Part shown: positions 43,204 through 51,263 of the stretch, piece by piece
Layout of the letters: each line of letters begins with the position of its first letter
Position numbering within the stretch: the first letter of the stretch is position 1
DNA from: Candidatus Zixiibacteriota bacterium
GTDB taxonomy: Bacteria; Zixibacteria; MSB-5A5; GN15; JACZUZ01
DNA length: 64,000 nucleotides
Assembly: GCA_024280775.1 (NCBI GenBank)
Contig: JAJRPM010000004.1
Coordinates: 62,001-126,000, forward strand
Direction: 5' to 3'
The notes under the pieces: generated by a model
Told to the model about the DNA's origin: nothing
The model's database searches: none
The model's input: only the letters and a program-made list of their open reading frames with translations
Made by a program: the position numbers and the translations under genes

Positions 43204-44277
43204 CTAGACTTCCAGCAAGTTTTTTGGCGATTTGTTAAGGATTCTTCCGCCGCTTTTCGTGACTACAACATCGTCCTCAATTCGCACTCCACCCCATTGT
43301 GGAATATAGATTCCCGGCTCCACGGTAATGACCATTCCCGATGCCAGCACATCATGCGAAGTATGCGCAACTCTAGGCGGAACATGGACATAGAAACCGA
43401 TTCCATGCCCGGTGCCATGCCCGAAATTCTTGCCATACCCGGCTTTGGTAATAATATTCCTGGCGGCCAAATCCACATCGGAGGCTTTGCGTCCGTGTTT
43501 GATTTTTGCCAGCGCGGCTTTTTGAGCTTTCAACACTATCCCATAGATTTTCTTCTGACGCGCGCTGGCTTTGCCTACAACAATTGTGCGTGTCATATCA
43601 GCGACATAGCCGCGATAAGTGGCGCCATAGTCAAAAGTAATGAAATCACCTGCGGCAATTCTCTTGCTTGAGGCCAACCCATGCGGCAAAGCCGAACGGG
43701 CGCCCGAGGCAATAATTGTTTCAAATGCCGGCTTTTCTGAGCCATTGGTTTTCATGAAATATTCAAGCTCTGCGGCTAGTTCTACCTCGCGCACACCGGG
43801 CTTTGCATATGACAAAATATGAGTGAAGGCGGCGTCGGTAATCTCAGCGGCCTTCTCTATCAATTCCAGCTCGGACTTCTCTTTGACAACAGAGAGGCGC
43901 TCTACCAGTCCCCGGGCGCCTGCTAACAGTGAACCATTTAGGTTACGCCTGAACTCTTCGAGTTCATTGACAGTGGCAAAGTCTCGCTCGTATCCAACTG
44001 TGGCAAACTGCTTCTTTAACCCGGGAATTGTCTGCATACCGACAGCTAATGAACTCGAAAGAATCGTAACCTTAGCGCCCTTCACCTGTTTACGCGCCTG
44101 AGTGTCATAGCGCGAGTCAGTGAAAAAATGCGCCCGGTTATGCTCCACTACCAGTAAGCCGTTTGAACCGGTATACCCGGTAAGGTAACGAACATGGGCG
44201 TTGCGACTGACAATCATCGCATCGAGGTTTTGATCTTTGATTAGTTTTTTCAGCGCTGAGATTCGTTTTACACTCAT
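43204..44277 (-). CDS. Xaa-Pro aminopeptidase (M24B family)
   Basis: A 357-residue metallopeptidase that removes N-terminal residues before proline. I start it at the ATG 44277 (MSVKRISALKKLI) with AGGA upstream; a longer frame exists to 44382 but adds unfamiliar sequence. Metal ligands of the pita-bread fold are seen in FITFDYGATYRGYVADMTRT (Asp pair), GHGTGHGIGFYVH (His) and the VEPGIY and RIEDDV Glu residues. It lies 82 bases upstream of accB on the same strand, a common pairing with efp/accB in bacteria, though efp itself is missing here. Confidence 0.93.
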   Translation of the reverse strand: MSVKRISALKKLIKDQNLDAMIVSRNAHVRYLTGYTGSNGLLVVEHNRAHFFTDSRYDTQARKQVKGAKVTILSSSLAVGMQTIPGLKKQFATVGYERDFATVNELEEFRRNLNGSLLAGARGLVERLSVVKEKSELELIEKAAEITDAAFTHILSYAKPGVREVELAAELEYFMKTNGSEKPAFETIIASGARSALPHGLASSKRIAAGDFITFDYGATYRGYVADMTRTIVVGKASARQKKIYGIVLKAQKAALAKIKHGRKASDVDLAARNIITKAGYGKNFGHGTGHGIGFYVHVPPRVAHTSHDVLASGMVITVEPGIYIPQWGGVRIEDDVVVTKSGGRILNKSPKNLLEV

Positions 44278-44495
44278 TCTATTTTCCTGTACACGCCCGG
44301 CTGAAACTATGCGGGCATCAAAACATTTTCGAGGTAGACGTTCATCGTAAATGTTGATTGTTAACTTCCCTGCAGGGGTCAAACTGTCTCCTGCCTTAAC
44401 ATTTGGAATATGCGCAAATGCACAGCCTGAGGCAACCCATCGACTTAACAGGCGGCCAAGATTTTTCTGATTTGATAATTGGTATTGCAGGAAAA

Positions 44496-45629
44496 TCAGC
44501 GAGAACGTTTCTGACGTGACTCAGCTTTGGCAAGCTTCTCTTGAAGTCTCGGAAGTGGATTCTTCTCTACCAAAACACGGAAAATATCAAGCGCCGCATC
44601 GGTGTAACCTTGCTGAAGCAAAAGGTCCGCCATTGTCTCGGTTTGATAGTGCGCCGGACGTTGAGGTCGGTCATAGCGCTCTGTTAGCTCTGCTGGAGAA
44701 GTTGCAGGAATTGCATTCTTTGTCTTCGTCTCGGGTTTGATAGGCGCTTCCGGTTTCGGTGTCTCAATCGCAGCAGGCTCTTCTGCCGACGTTGGCTCCT
44801 CAGCTCCACGTTTCATTGTCAATGAAACACCTGGCGCTTGATCTACAACATCCTGAGAATCCCGCACAACAATCTCTTCGAGAATCTCCTCTATCAACGT
44901 AGCGCCCTGCTCAACAAGATTATCAGAATCTATTTCTGCATTCGAAGCAACAATCACGTCAGTAGCGACTTCTTCAGCTATTTCCTCAGTCATTTTCTCG
45001 CTGACTTCATCAAGGACTGATTCTGTTTCTGGGGAGTCAGAGGCAGTTTCCGAAGCTGAACTTGTTTCGTCGCTGTGAGCAACAGCGGGGCTATTGGGGG
45101 AATAGTGAACCCGCTCCACCAACGCCTGATAGTCTCCGCTCAACTCACGAGCGCGCTCATAGTAGGTAAAAGCAATAATTTCCTTGTTCTGCGCAAAATG
45201 TGAATCGCCAAGCCCCTTCAACGCCGCCGGACATTCAGGATCTTCGCCCAGAACCCTATGAAACTCCTCCGCCGCCTCGCTAATTCGCTCAAGCGCCAGT
45301 AGCGCCCGTCCTCGAATCAACGGCAATGAAAGTGATGTCGATTGTGAGGTAGCTCCTGAATCGGAATTATTCGAATCGCAAATTGCTAACGCCGCCTGGG
45401 CATCACCGGCATAAAGCGCCTGCAGGGCCTTCGCAGGCGCATAGTCTTCTGGTGAGTCGGCCAGCTCTTCTATTAGTGTCTCAAAAGTACTACTAGCAGA
45501 TGTAACCGGTTCGTCAGACTGCAACACATCGGCTATCCGGTTCTCAGCGGCAGGAACCACTATTGTCTGCGGAAGAGTCGCTTCGGAAGATTCAGAAATC
45601 GCCTGGCTATTTTTTTTCTCTTGGTCCAT
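44496..45629 (-). CDS. TPR-repeat protein, acidic
   Basis: About 377 residues. TPR-like helices lie near residues 60-200 of the protein (ALLALERISEAAEEFHRVL, ALKGLGDSHFAQNKEI, AFTYYERARELSGDYQALV). A long Ser/Glu/Ala-rich acidic linker follows (about 200-320), then a last TPR-like pair (TMADLLLQQGYTDAALDIF). There is no signal peptide, so it is probably cytoplasmic. The start at 45629 is uncertain; an upstream frame runs to 45683. The gene ends the block starting with rfaE2 and has no known partner. Confidence 0.75.
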   Translation of the reverse strand: MDQEKKNSQAISESSEATLPQTIVVPAAENRIADVLQSDEPVTSASSTFETLIEELADSPEDYAPAKALQALYAGDAQAALAICDSNNSDSGATSQSTSLSLPLIRGRALLALERISEAAEEFHRVLGEDPECPAALKGLGDSHFAQNKEIIAFTYYERARELSGDYQALVERVHYSPNSPAVAHSDETSSASETASDSPETESVLDEVSEKMTEEIAEEVATDVIVASNAEIDSDNLVEQGATLIEEILEEIVVRDSQDVVDQAPGVSLTMKRGAEEPTSAEEPAAIETPKPEAPIKPETKTKNAIPATSPAELTERYDRPQRPAHYQTETMADLLLQQGYTDAALDIFRVLVEKNPLPRLQEKLAKAESRQKRSR

Positions 45630-45689
45630 TGTCTCTAGTATACTGCTCCCGAATCCTGTGTCAAACCTATCAGATTCTCGCAATTGCGC

Positions 45690-46169
45690 CTAAGCGCCCA
45701 TCCTATCGATTACCGAACTCGAGGAACGGCCTTTTTTTAGACGGATACGCTTAACCTCACCGCCATTTGCCAACACAAAATCCGCGCCGACAATATCTGC
45801 AATCGCGTAATCTGCGCCTTTGGCCAATACATCTGGGCAGATTTCTTTGATAAGTTTCTCTGGAGTGTCCTCAGCAAACATTACCACATAGTCCACAGAC
45901 TTAAGCGCCGCGACAATCGTCGCCCGATCTTTCTCCGACTGCAATGGTCGGTTCGGCCCTTTCAGGCGCCGCACTGATGAATCACGGTTCAACCCTACAA
46001 TAAGAATATCACCCAGCGCCTTGGCTTTCGCCAAATACTCAACATGACCAGCGTGCAGTATATCGAATACTCCGTTGGTAAAAACAACGCGCTTGCGAGA
46101 ATAGCGCTTTAGTAAAGCTGGCAATAATTTGCGAGCAATAATTATATCTCCGTAAACTCCACTACTCAT
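45690..46169 (-). CDS. rfaE2: D-glycero-beta-D-manno-heptose 1-phosphate adenylyltransferase
   Basis: A 159-residue cytidylyltransferase-like enzyme that activates heptose-1-phosphate as ADP-heptose for LPS inner core. It carries the nucleotide-binding VFTNGVFDILHAGHVEYL with the HxGH motif, GLNRDSSVRRLKGPNRPL and YVVMFAEDTPEKLI. The kinase partner (rfaE1) is a separate gene at 47035-48057. In enterobacteria both are fused as HldE. It overlaps the DUF190 gene by 8 bases, so the two are probably coupled. Confidence 0.94.
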   Translation of the reverse strand: MSSGVYGDIIIARKLLPALLKRYSRKRVVFTNGVFDILHAGHVEYLAKAKALGDILIVGLNRDSSVRRLKGPNRPLQSEKDRATIVAALKSVDYVVMFAEDTPEKLIKEICPDVLAKGADYAIADIVGADFVLANGGEVKRIRLKKGRSSSSVIDRMGA

Positions 46170-46530
46170 TGTCGCTTGTGTCTTCCCTGATATCTTGCCC
46201 TTTATGGCGATATTTTATCACCTGCGCCTTTTCCAGTGTAATCATGCCATCCTTGACCGTCTCGTCCAAAAACGGCAAGAGAGTTTCCAGAGCCTCTTTA
46301 GTATCCACTATCTCCACCACAATCGGCAAATCCTCCGAAAGACGCAGTACTTTCGTGGCATGCAAACGACTACTGGCCCCAAAGCCCATCATCCCGCGCA
46401 ATACAGTCGCTCCGGCAAGATTCAAAGCTCGCGCCCTGAGAACTATTTGCTCAAACAGAGGCTTACCGTCATACATATCCGCCTCGCCAATAAACACTCG
46501 CAACAACATGCCATCTTCAGGGAGTTTCAT
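46162..46530 (-). CDS. DUF190 domain protein (CrcB-associated)
   Basis: A 122-residue PII-like small protein: LLRVFIGEADMYDGKPLFEQ, AGATVLRGMMGFGASSRLH, PIVVEIVDTKEALE. DUF190 proteins are commonly encoded next to crcB fluoride channels, as here (21 bases downstream of crcB). A regulatory or sensing role is presumed. It overlaps rfaE2 by 8 bases. Confidence 0.9.
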   Translation of the reverse strand: MKLPEDGMLLRVFIGEADMYDGKPLFEQIVLRARALNLAGATVLRGMMGFGASSRLHATKVLRLSEDLPIVVEIVDTKEALETLLPFLDETVKDGMITLEKAQVIKYRHKGQDIREDTSDNE

Positions 46531-46551
46531 AATTCACCTCTTAGTTAAGAG

Positions 46552-46941
46552 CTATCTGGCTTGTGAAAGCGCCATACGCATCAATAAGAACCCGGCAATC
46601 GCCAGGGCTATTCCAATCGTATTGTTCAGCAAAACATTGAGCAGAGCCAGTGGCGCTTGATGGTCACGAAATAGATTTATTGTTTCTTGAGAAAAGGAAG
46701 AAAACGTGGTAAAACCTCCGAGCGTTCCAATCATCAGGAACAATCGAATATTCGGCGTGACCGCCTGACGTTCGAAAAGCGCTGAGAGAGCCCCAATAAG
46801 AAACGAGCCCAGCGCATTCACCGTCAATGTCCCCCAGGGAAAGACCCCCGAACTAAGCGACTGCGCCCACCCGGACATCAAATATCGGGAAACCGCGCCC
46901 AATGCGCCTCCAGCAGCTATGTAGAGCAGACGTTCCATCAA
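46552..46941 (-). CDS. crcB: Fluoride channel CrcB/Fluc
   Basis: A 129-residue, four-helix inner-membrane protein forming a dimeric fluoride channel. Characteristic text: GGALGAVSRYLMSGW, FPWGTLTVNALGSFLIG and TLGGFTTFSSFSQETINL (the TTFSTF-type motif). It is followed by DUF190. I found no fluoride riboswitch in the 93-base gap upstream. It lies between the two heptose genes. Confidence 0.94.
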   Translation of the reverse strand: MMERLLYIAAGGALGAVSRYLMSGWAQSLSSGVFPWGTLTVNALGSFLIGALSALFERQAVTPNIRLFLMIGTLGGFTTFSSFSQETINLFRDHQAPLALLNVLLNNTIGIALAIAGFLLMRMALSQAR

Positions 46942-47034
46942 CGGTTAGGATAGTGAATTGTATTAACGAGGCCAAGAAATAGAAACTACTGAAAATGGCG
47001 ACTGTGCAAGCTCAAGGCCACCCCAAATATCCAG

Positions 47035-48057
47035 TTAAGATTGGTGCAATTCTTGCATCAGCGCCTCACAGCTCACAGTCGCCGCGCCTAGCTCGCCGAT
47101 CGTGATTCCTGCGGCGCAATTGGAAACAATAGTAGCTTCCTTCAGCGTGGCTCCCGCTGAGACAGCTGATACAAAACTGGCGATAACTGTGTCGCCTGCT
47201 CCCGTGACATCGAAAACACGCCTAGCAACAGTAGGGAAATTCGTATGGATTTGCGAGTCGCTCGTGGCTTTTGACGATTCCGAACCCGAAACGCTTTCAA
47301 ATAATGTCATGCCATCTTTGCCGCGAGTAATCAACAAGGACTCAAGACGCAAGCGCTCCATCAATTCGGCGCCGACCTCCAGCAGGACTTTCTCACTTGT
47401 GATTCGTCGGCCCACTGCAAATGAAGCCTCATGATGATTAGGAGTTATGACCGAGACATTGGAATAATTCATAAAGTGTGTTTCTTTGGGATCTACTGCT
47501 ATGAATACACCCTTACTATTGGCCCGTGTTATCACCTCTTTTAACAAGGTCTTAGTGATTACGCCCTTTCCATAGTCAGAAATAATCAGCGCCTTCACGT
47601 CATCCAACAAAGTTGTAACGCTTTCCAGTATCCGGCTTTCGATTTGGGCGCTTATCTCATGCCTGTCCTCACGGTCAGCGCGGACAATTTGTTGCGATTC
47701 ACCAATTACTCTGGTCTTCATCGTGGTCTGACGACTACTATCACTTACCAGCGACTCTGCCCCGATTGATGACTCGGCCAACGCCATCTTGAAGGTATCC
47801 GCAGATGAGTCAGCGCCAACAACGCTGACTAGAATCGGAATATCTCCCAATGAGGCGATATTCGCCGCTACATTAGCCGCGCCACCCAGGGCAATAGTTT
47901 CTCGCTGAATATCGACCACCGGCACCGGGGCCTCTGGCGAAATCCTACTGACTGAACCATAGAGGTAGCGGTCAATCATAATATCGCCAAGAACAAGTAT
48001 TTTGGCCGAGCCAATAGCTCCGGTAATACTTTTGATTCTCTCTTCTGTTAGGCGCAT
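47035..48057 (-). CDS. rfaE1: D-glycero-beta-D-manno-heptose 7-phosphate kinase
   Basis: A 340-residue PfkB-family kinase acting in ADP-heptose synthesis: VLGDIMIDRYLYGSVSRISP, IALGGAANVAANIASLGD, and the C-terminal catalytic VFDVTGAGDTVIASFV. The first motif (DRYLYGxVxRISPEAPVPV) is specific to RfaE1/HldE rather than generic sugar kinases. The adenylyltransferase is on the same strand but separated by crcB and DUF190. With the GT9 and LpxL-like genes nearby this supports a heptose-containing LPS. Confidence 0.95.
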   Translation of the reverse strand: MRLTEERIKSITGAIGSAKILVLGDIMIDRYLYGSVSRISPEAPVPVVDIQRETIALGGAANVAANIASLGDIPILVSVVGADSSADTFKMALAESSIGAESLVSDSSRQTTMKTRVIGESQQIVRADREDRHEISAQIESRILESVTTLLDDVKALIISDYGKGVITKTLLKEVITRANSKGVFIAVDPKETHFMNYSNVSVITPNHHEASFAVGRRITSEKVLLEVGAELMERLRLESLLITRGKDGMTLFESVSGSESSKATSDSQIHTNFPTVARRVFDVTGAGDTVIASFVSAVSAGATLKEATIVSNCAAGITIGELGAATVSCEALMQELHQS

Positions 48058-48107
48058 AAATTCATGTACTTTCTTTATTCTCTTCTATTCCAAACTCGGC
48101 CAACTGC

Positions 48108-48135
48108 TTGCGTTGGGGGAACAATATATTACAAT
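48108..48135 (+). promoter_or_regulatory. Possible promoter for the DUF3467 gene
   Basis: TTGCGT (48108-48113), a 16-base spacer and TACAAT (48130-48135), about 120 bases upstream of the GTG start. Confidence 0.4.
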
Positions 48136-48251
48136 ATGGTATGTTGTGGAAGTCCACATCGCAATTTGTAAGGCGAGCTAACCTAACCCAACATTTCGTG
48201 AAGAATATTCAAAGAAATAGCTATTGAAAATATCCACAGAGAGGCAATACC

Positions 48252-48593
48252 GTGAACAAACCAGCAGGAAACCCCGGGCCACAAATGGGCGCCCCCGGCC
48301 AGCGTATCAATATCGAACTAGGCGAAAAAGAAGCCGAGGGAATCTACGCGAATTTGGCGATGATTGTGCATTCACCGAATGAAATCATTATCGACTTTGC
48401 GCGAGTGATGCCCGGTTCAGCAAAATCTCGTGTCCAGGCCCGTATTATAATGACTCCAGCGCATGCCAAAATGTTGCGTCAGGCGCTCGATGACAATATC
48501 AAGAAATACGAAGCTCAGTTCGGTGAAATAAAAACACAGGGTATTAACCAAACCTCTGGCAAACCAATTGGTTTTGAATCCGCAGGTGAATAG
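48252..48593 (+). CDS. DUF3467 family protein
   Basis: A 113-residue protein of a small conserved family of unknown function. The core reads NIELGEKEAEGIYANLAMI, NEIIIDFARVMPG and RIIMTPAHAKMLRQALDDN. A GTG start with GAGAGG 7 bases upstream fixes the N-terminus. It is the only plus-strand gene between 41121 and 57076. A small inverted repeat (AGCCC/GGGCT, 48592-48611) begins at its stop codon. Confidence 0.88.
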   Translation: MNKPAGNPGPQMGAPGQRINIELGEKEAEGIYANLAMIVHSPNEIIIDFARVMPGSAKSRVQARIIMTPAHAKMLRQALDDNIKKYEAQFGEIKTQGINQTSGKPIGFESAGE

Positions 48594-48624
48594 CCCTGTG
48601 CAACTCGGGCTCACAAAAGAAGAA

Positions 48625-48668
48625 CGGCGCCCTCTGATTCTCAACTAGTGAGAATTTCAAGGGCGCCG
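48625..48668 (-). terminator. Strong nested hairpin between convergent genes
   Basis: CGGCGCCCT (48625-48633) pairs with AGGGCGCCG (48660-48668). Inside, ATTCTCA (48637-48643) pairs with TGAGAAT (48649-48655). On the minus strand it is followed by TTCTTCTTTTG, so it could terminate the repeat-protein transcript. Confidence 0.6.
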
Positions 48669-48717
48669 CAGTACGGCGGAGGGTCAGCCGGTTGCAAAAG
48701 TCCCCACGCTACCGGCT
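48664..48717. other. Adjacent structured element (two more hairpins)
   Basis: CGCCG-CAGTA-CGGCG (48664-48678) shares bases with the right arm of the hairpin at 48625-48668, so the two cannot form together. AGCCGGT (48686-48692) pairs with ACCGGCT (48711-48717) around an 18-base loop. The spaced words CAGCCG, AAAAGT and GCTACCGG recur in the same order at 51194-51223. Confidence 0.5.
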
Positions 48718-48749
48718 ATTATGAAGGGTACTATTTTCAATTTTTTTCG

Positions 48750-50804
48750 CTACCTTGCGCTAACGATAATTCCCCAACGTTGCGGGTTTCGCGGTTGACG
48801 CGCATTGAAGCGCTGATATGAATGTGAGCCGTCGGTGACAAAAATAACTTCGTAAGTCCCTGGATCCAGTGTCACTGTTGCGGTAACCATCCGATTCTTT
48901 TCAGCTCCACCGGCATTACGTGTTTTGCGATAACGCATCTTCCAAACGATTCTGCCGTTATCCGTATTCTCGATCCAACCATAATCATACATCCGACCGC
49001 CAGAACCCTCGCCCAAGGCCGAAATCGTCACCTTGGTGGTTTCAGTCAAAGTGAAATCTTCGGAAACTTCCTCATCATCACCTACACGAGTAAGTGAGAC
49101 CAACGCCCCAGAGCCTGCCGGAGCTTCTTTAAAAAGATTTACGCTGGATTTATCAAAATCCTCACCCACACCATATACCGTTATACCCCACTTATCGGGG
49201 TCCAAAGGCTTATCAGAATTCCAGGAGCGGTAAGCATGAGAATCATCAGTGACATAACCAGCCATATAGTCACCTGCCGGAAGTGTAATCACCTCATTGG
49301 CCACGCGATTCTTTGTAGCGCCGCCTCCGTATGAGGTATTGTCCTCGGTCATCTCCCAAACCGGGTCCATCGTAGAAACATCCTCTATCCAACCATAGTC
49401 GGCGAATTGATTGAAGGCATGCTCTCCATAGCAAAGAATGCGAAGTTTTGTCGGCTTGGTGAGCGTGAATCCCTGAGTAACATATTCATCATTGCGGACT
49501 CTATCGAGGGCAAAGATCATATTCTTCTCTGGATCATATTTGTATGCGCCAACCGAGGACTTATCTGAAGCGCTCTTCACAGAAACTCGAATTCCGTAAT
49601 TGAGAGGATCAAACGGAGGTGGCGCATTCCATTCGTCGAATGCATGACTGTCATCACTCATATAGAAAGCAACGTAATTGCCAGCAGGCAGAGACAAATC
49701 ATCCTGAGCGTGTCGGTTCTTCTTTGCCCCACCTGCATAGCGAGTAGACCACTTGTCCATCTCCCAGACACGCTCCCCGGATTCCGCATTGATTATCCAG
49801 CCGTGATCAACAAAGATGTTACCACTGCTTGAATACTCACCCTGCGCGGAAATGTGAATCTTCATATCTTTCTTCAGCGAAAAGCCCTGAGAAAAACGCT
49901 GATCATCAACCACATTGGTGAAATTAACAATATCCAATTCCGAGTGGGTCACCGATTCGGTATGCTTCTTGAATGACTTAGAATCCGAGCTGATCACCAA
50001 CTCAAGAGAGCGGAGCTCTTTTCTAGATAGTCCGCTTTTTTCGTTAAACTGAAAAACCTTATACCCACTATCTTTCCATCTCTTACGCCTGGCCGCGCGG
50101 CTATCTCTATCATCATCTCTATCGTCGCGGTCATAATCCGAGTCTCTATTATCTTCATCAAAGAGGTCATTAAGACTCGCCTCAAGCTCCCCGCCCAAAT
50201 CGCCCAGCTTGTCGCTCAGCTCATCAAATAAGTCTTCCAAGTCCTCGACATCACCAATAGAAATAGTAGAACCCCAGGAGTAACGTGGTCCTACATAGTA
50301 GTACGCCTCATACTTACCCGCCGGGAGTGTCGTGTGATCTTCTACATCACGAAGTACTCTAGAACGCCTGCGGCGCTCGGTATCGGATTCCTCTATGGTC
50401 CAAACCGGCTCGCGAGTCTCTGCGTCAAGAATCCAGACATAGGCGTTAAGAGTATTCCCACCTACTGCGGCCACTGTCGCGCTTATGTCAATTCGTGTTC
50501 TTTCTGTTAATTCAAATCGATCTACCAGCAGGTCATGCTCTTTTAGATTCTCGAAGTGAACAATCTGATTATCGCGAGGGATGCTTGCTCTGGCGCTTTC
50601 ATCTCTTGATTCTCTGTCGCTTGATCTTACGCTACTTGAATCGCTACGCCGACGCGGTTTTGCATCAACCGAAACAGCTCCAATAAAAAGCGTCAGCAAC
50701 AAAAATGATACGCCAATAACCTTGAGGTTCTTAGCAAAATTTTTGCTGGCGAGATTATTGTTGGCGATATTGTTGTTAACAATACTTGTAGCGCTGCCAT
50801 TCAT
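48750..50804 (-). CDS. Secreted protein with four copies of an unrecognised repeat domain
   Basis: About 684 residues from the ATG at 50804, which has AAAGGTG 9 bases upstream. The frame is open to 50954 with other possible starts. A hydrophobic signal (KVIGVSFLLLTLFIGAVSV) follows a long Asn-rich N-terminus. Four modules of about 110 residues follow, each ending in variants of LPAGxYxAxYxTDDSHA-xxxWN-xPxDPxxWGIxV, with AGGAxKNR and GWIxxxxxxxxVWEM inside. The first copy is degenerate, and a very acidic Asp/Arg-rich spacer separates copies 1 and 2. I do not recognise the domain. It is probably periplasmic or surface-exposed. Its mRNA leader lies over the structured region at 51109-51226, and a related element lies just past its stop. 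Confidence 0.8.
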   Translation of the reverse strand: MNGSATSIVNNNIANNNLASKNFAKNLKVIGVSFLLLTLFIGAVSVDAKPRRRSDSSSVRSSDRESRDESARASIPRDNQIVHFENLKEHDLLVDRFELTERTRIDISATVAAVGGNTLNAYVWILDAETREPVWTIEESDTERRRRSRVLRDVEDHTTLPAGKYEAYYYVGPRYSWGSTISIGDVEDLEDLFDELSDKLGDLGGELEASLNDLFDEDNRDSDYDRDDRDDDRDSRAARRKRWKDSGYKVFQFNEKSGLSRKELRSLELVISSDSKSFKKHTESVTHSELDIVNFTNVVDDQRFSQGFSLKKDMKIHISAQGEYSSSGNIFVDHGWIINAESGERVWEMDKWSTRYAGGAKKNRHAQDDLSLPAGNYVAFYMSDDSHAFDEWNAPPPFDPLNYGIRVSVKSASDKSSVGAYKYDPEKNMIFALDRVRNDEYVTQGFTLTKPTKLRILCYGEHAFNQFADYGWIEDVSTMDPVWEMTEDNTSYGGGATKNRVANEVITLPAGDYMAGYVTDDSHAYRSWNSDKPLDPDKWGITVYGVGEDFDKSSVNLFKEAPAGSGALVSLTRVGDDEEVSEDFTLTETTKVTISALGEGSGGRMYDYGWIENTDNGRIVWKMRYRKTRNAGGAEKNRMVTATVTLDPGTYEVIFVTDGSHSYQRFNARQPRNPQRWGIIVSAR
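50740..50784. repeat. 15-bp tandem repeat encoding the Asn-rich N-terminus
   Basis: Three imperfect 15-base units encode the NNNIANNNLASKN stretch ahead of the signal segment of the four-repeat protein. Confidence 0.65.
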
Positions 50805-51108
50805 CTTCTGATACACCTTTGATTTTTGCTGACTCGGTCGCTCGTCTGAGTCCCACTGATGTTCCATATCAATTCGCTCACCGTTGCAGTTCGAATTCTG
50901 GTCGTTCATGTTCTTAATAATCGTCACTCCGTTTGCGTGATTGGCCTCGGCCAACCCTGTCCAATTGCTACGATGATATGATTACAACAATCGCTGTAAT
51001 CACTAGCGAAAAGATAGTCCAAAAAGTCTTTCCCATTCTCATCCCCACAAATCCCGGCGCCAGTTTCCATCCGACGCCCTATAATTATTACGCAGGACTG
51101 CGAATTTG

Positions 51109-51226
51109 GTTGCGCATATACCCGGCAAGCGGGCACGCACGGGCGCTTGACCGCGCAACATGTTGTTATTCGGAGACTTACTGCACTACCGGCCAGCCGT
51201 AAAAGTTGCTCGTAAGCTACCGGGTA
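51109..51226. other. Structured, GC-rich intergenic element upstream of the repeat protein
   Basis: In the 50955-51263 gap. GTTGCGC (51109-51115) pairs with GCGCAAC (51153-51159). Inside it CAAGCG (51126-51131) pairs with CGCTTG (51144-51149). TACCCGG (51119-51125), inside the first hairpin's loop, is complementary to CCGGGTA (51220-51226), allowing a pseudoknot or an alternative fold. It lies in the leader of the minus-strand repeat-protein gene. I match it to no named riboswitch, tRNA or attC site. Confidence 0.55.
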
Positions 51227-51263
51227 ATAAATGTGTTTGGATAAAGTGAGAAAAAGCAGGGAG

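Noticed and set aside
46942-47034. Fluoride riboswitch upstream of crcB
   Set aside because: The 93-base gap lacks the conserved pseudoknot motifs of the crcB RNA.
48100-48116. Second sigma-54 promoter (CGGCCAACTGCTTGCG) before the DUF3467 gene
   Set aside because: The GG/GC spacing is right but four other positions miss the consensus, and a sigma-70-like match lies at the same place.
51109-51226. Integron attC site, tRNA or c-di-GMP (GEMM) riboswitch
   Set aside because: Palindromic and partly suggestive, but there is no RYYYAAC/GTTRRRY pair, no T-loop and no GGGACGCAAAGCC core, and no integrase or cassette context.
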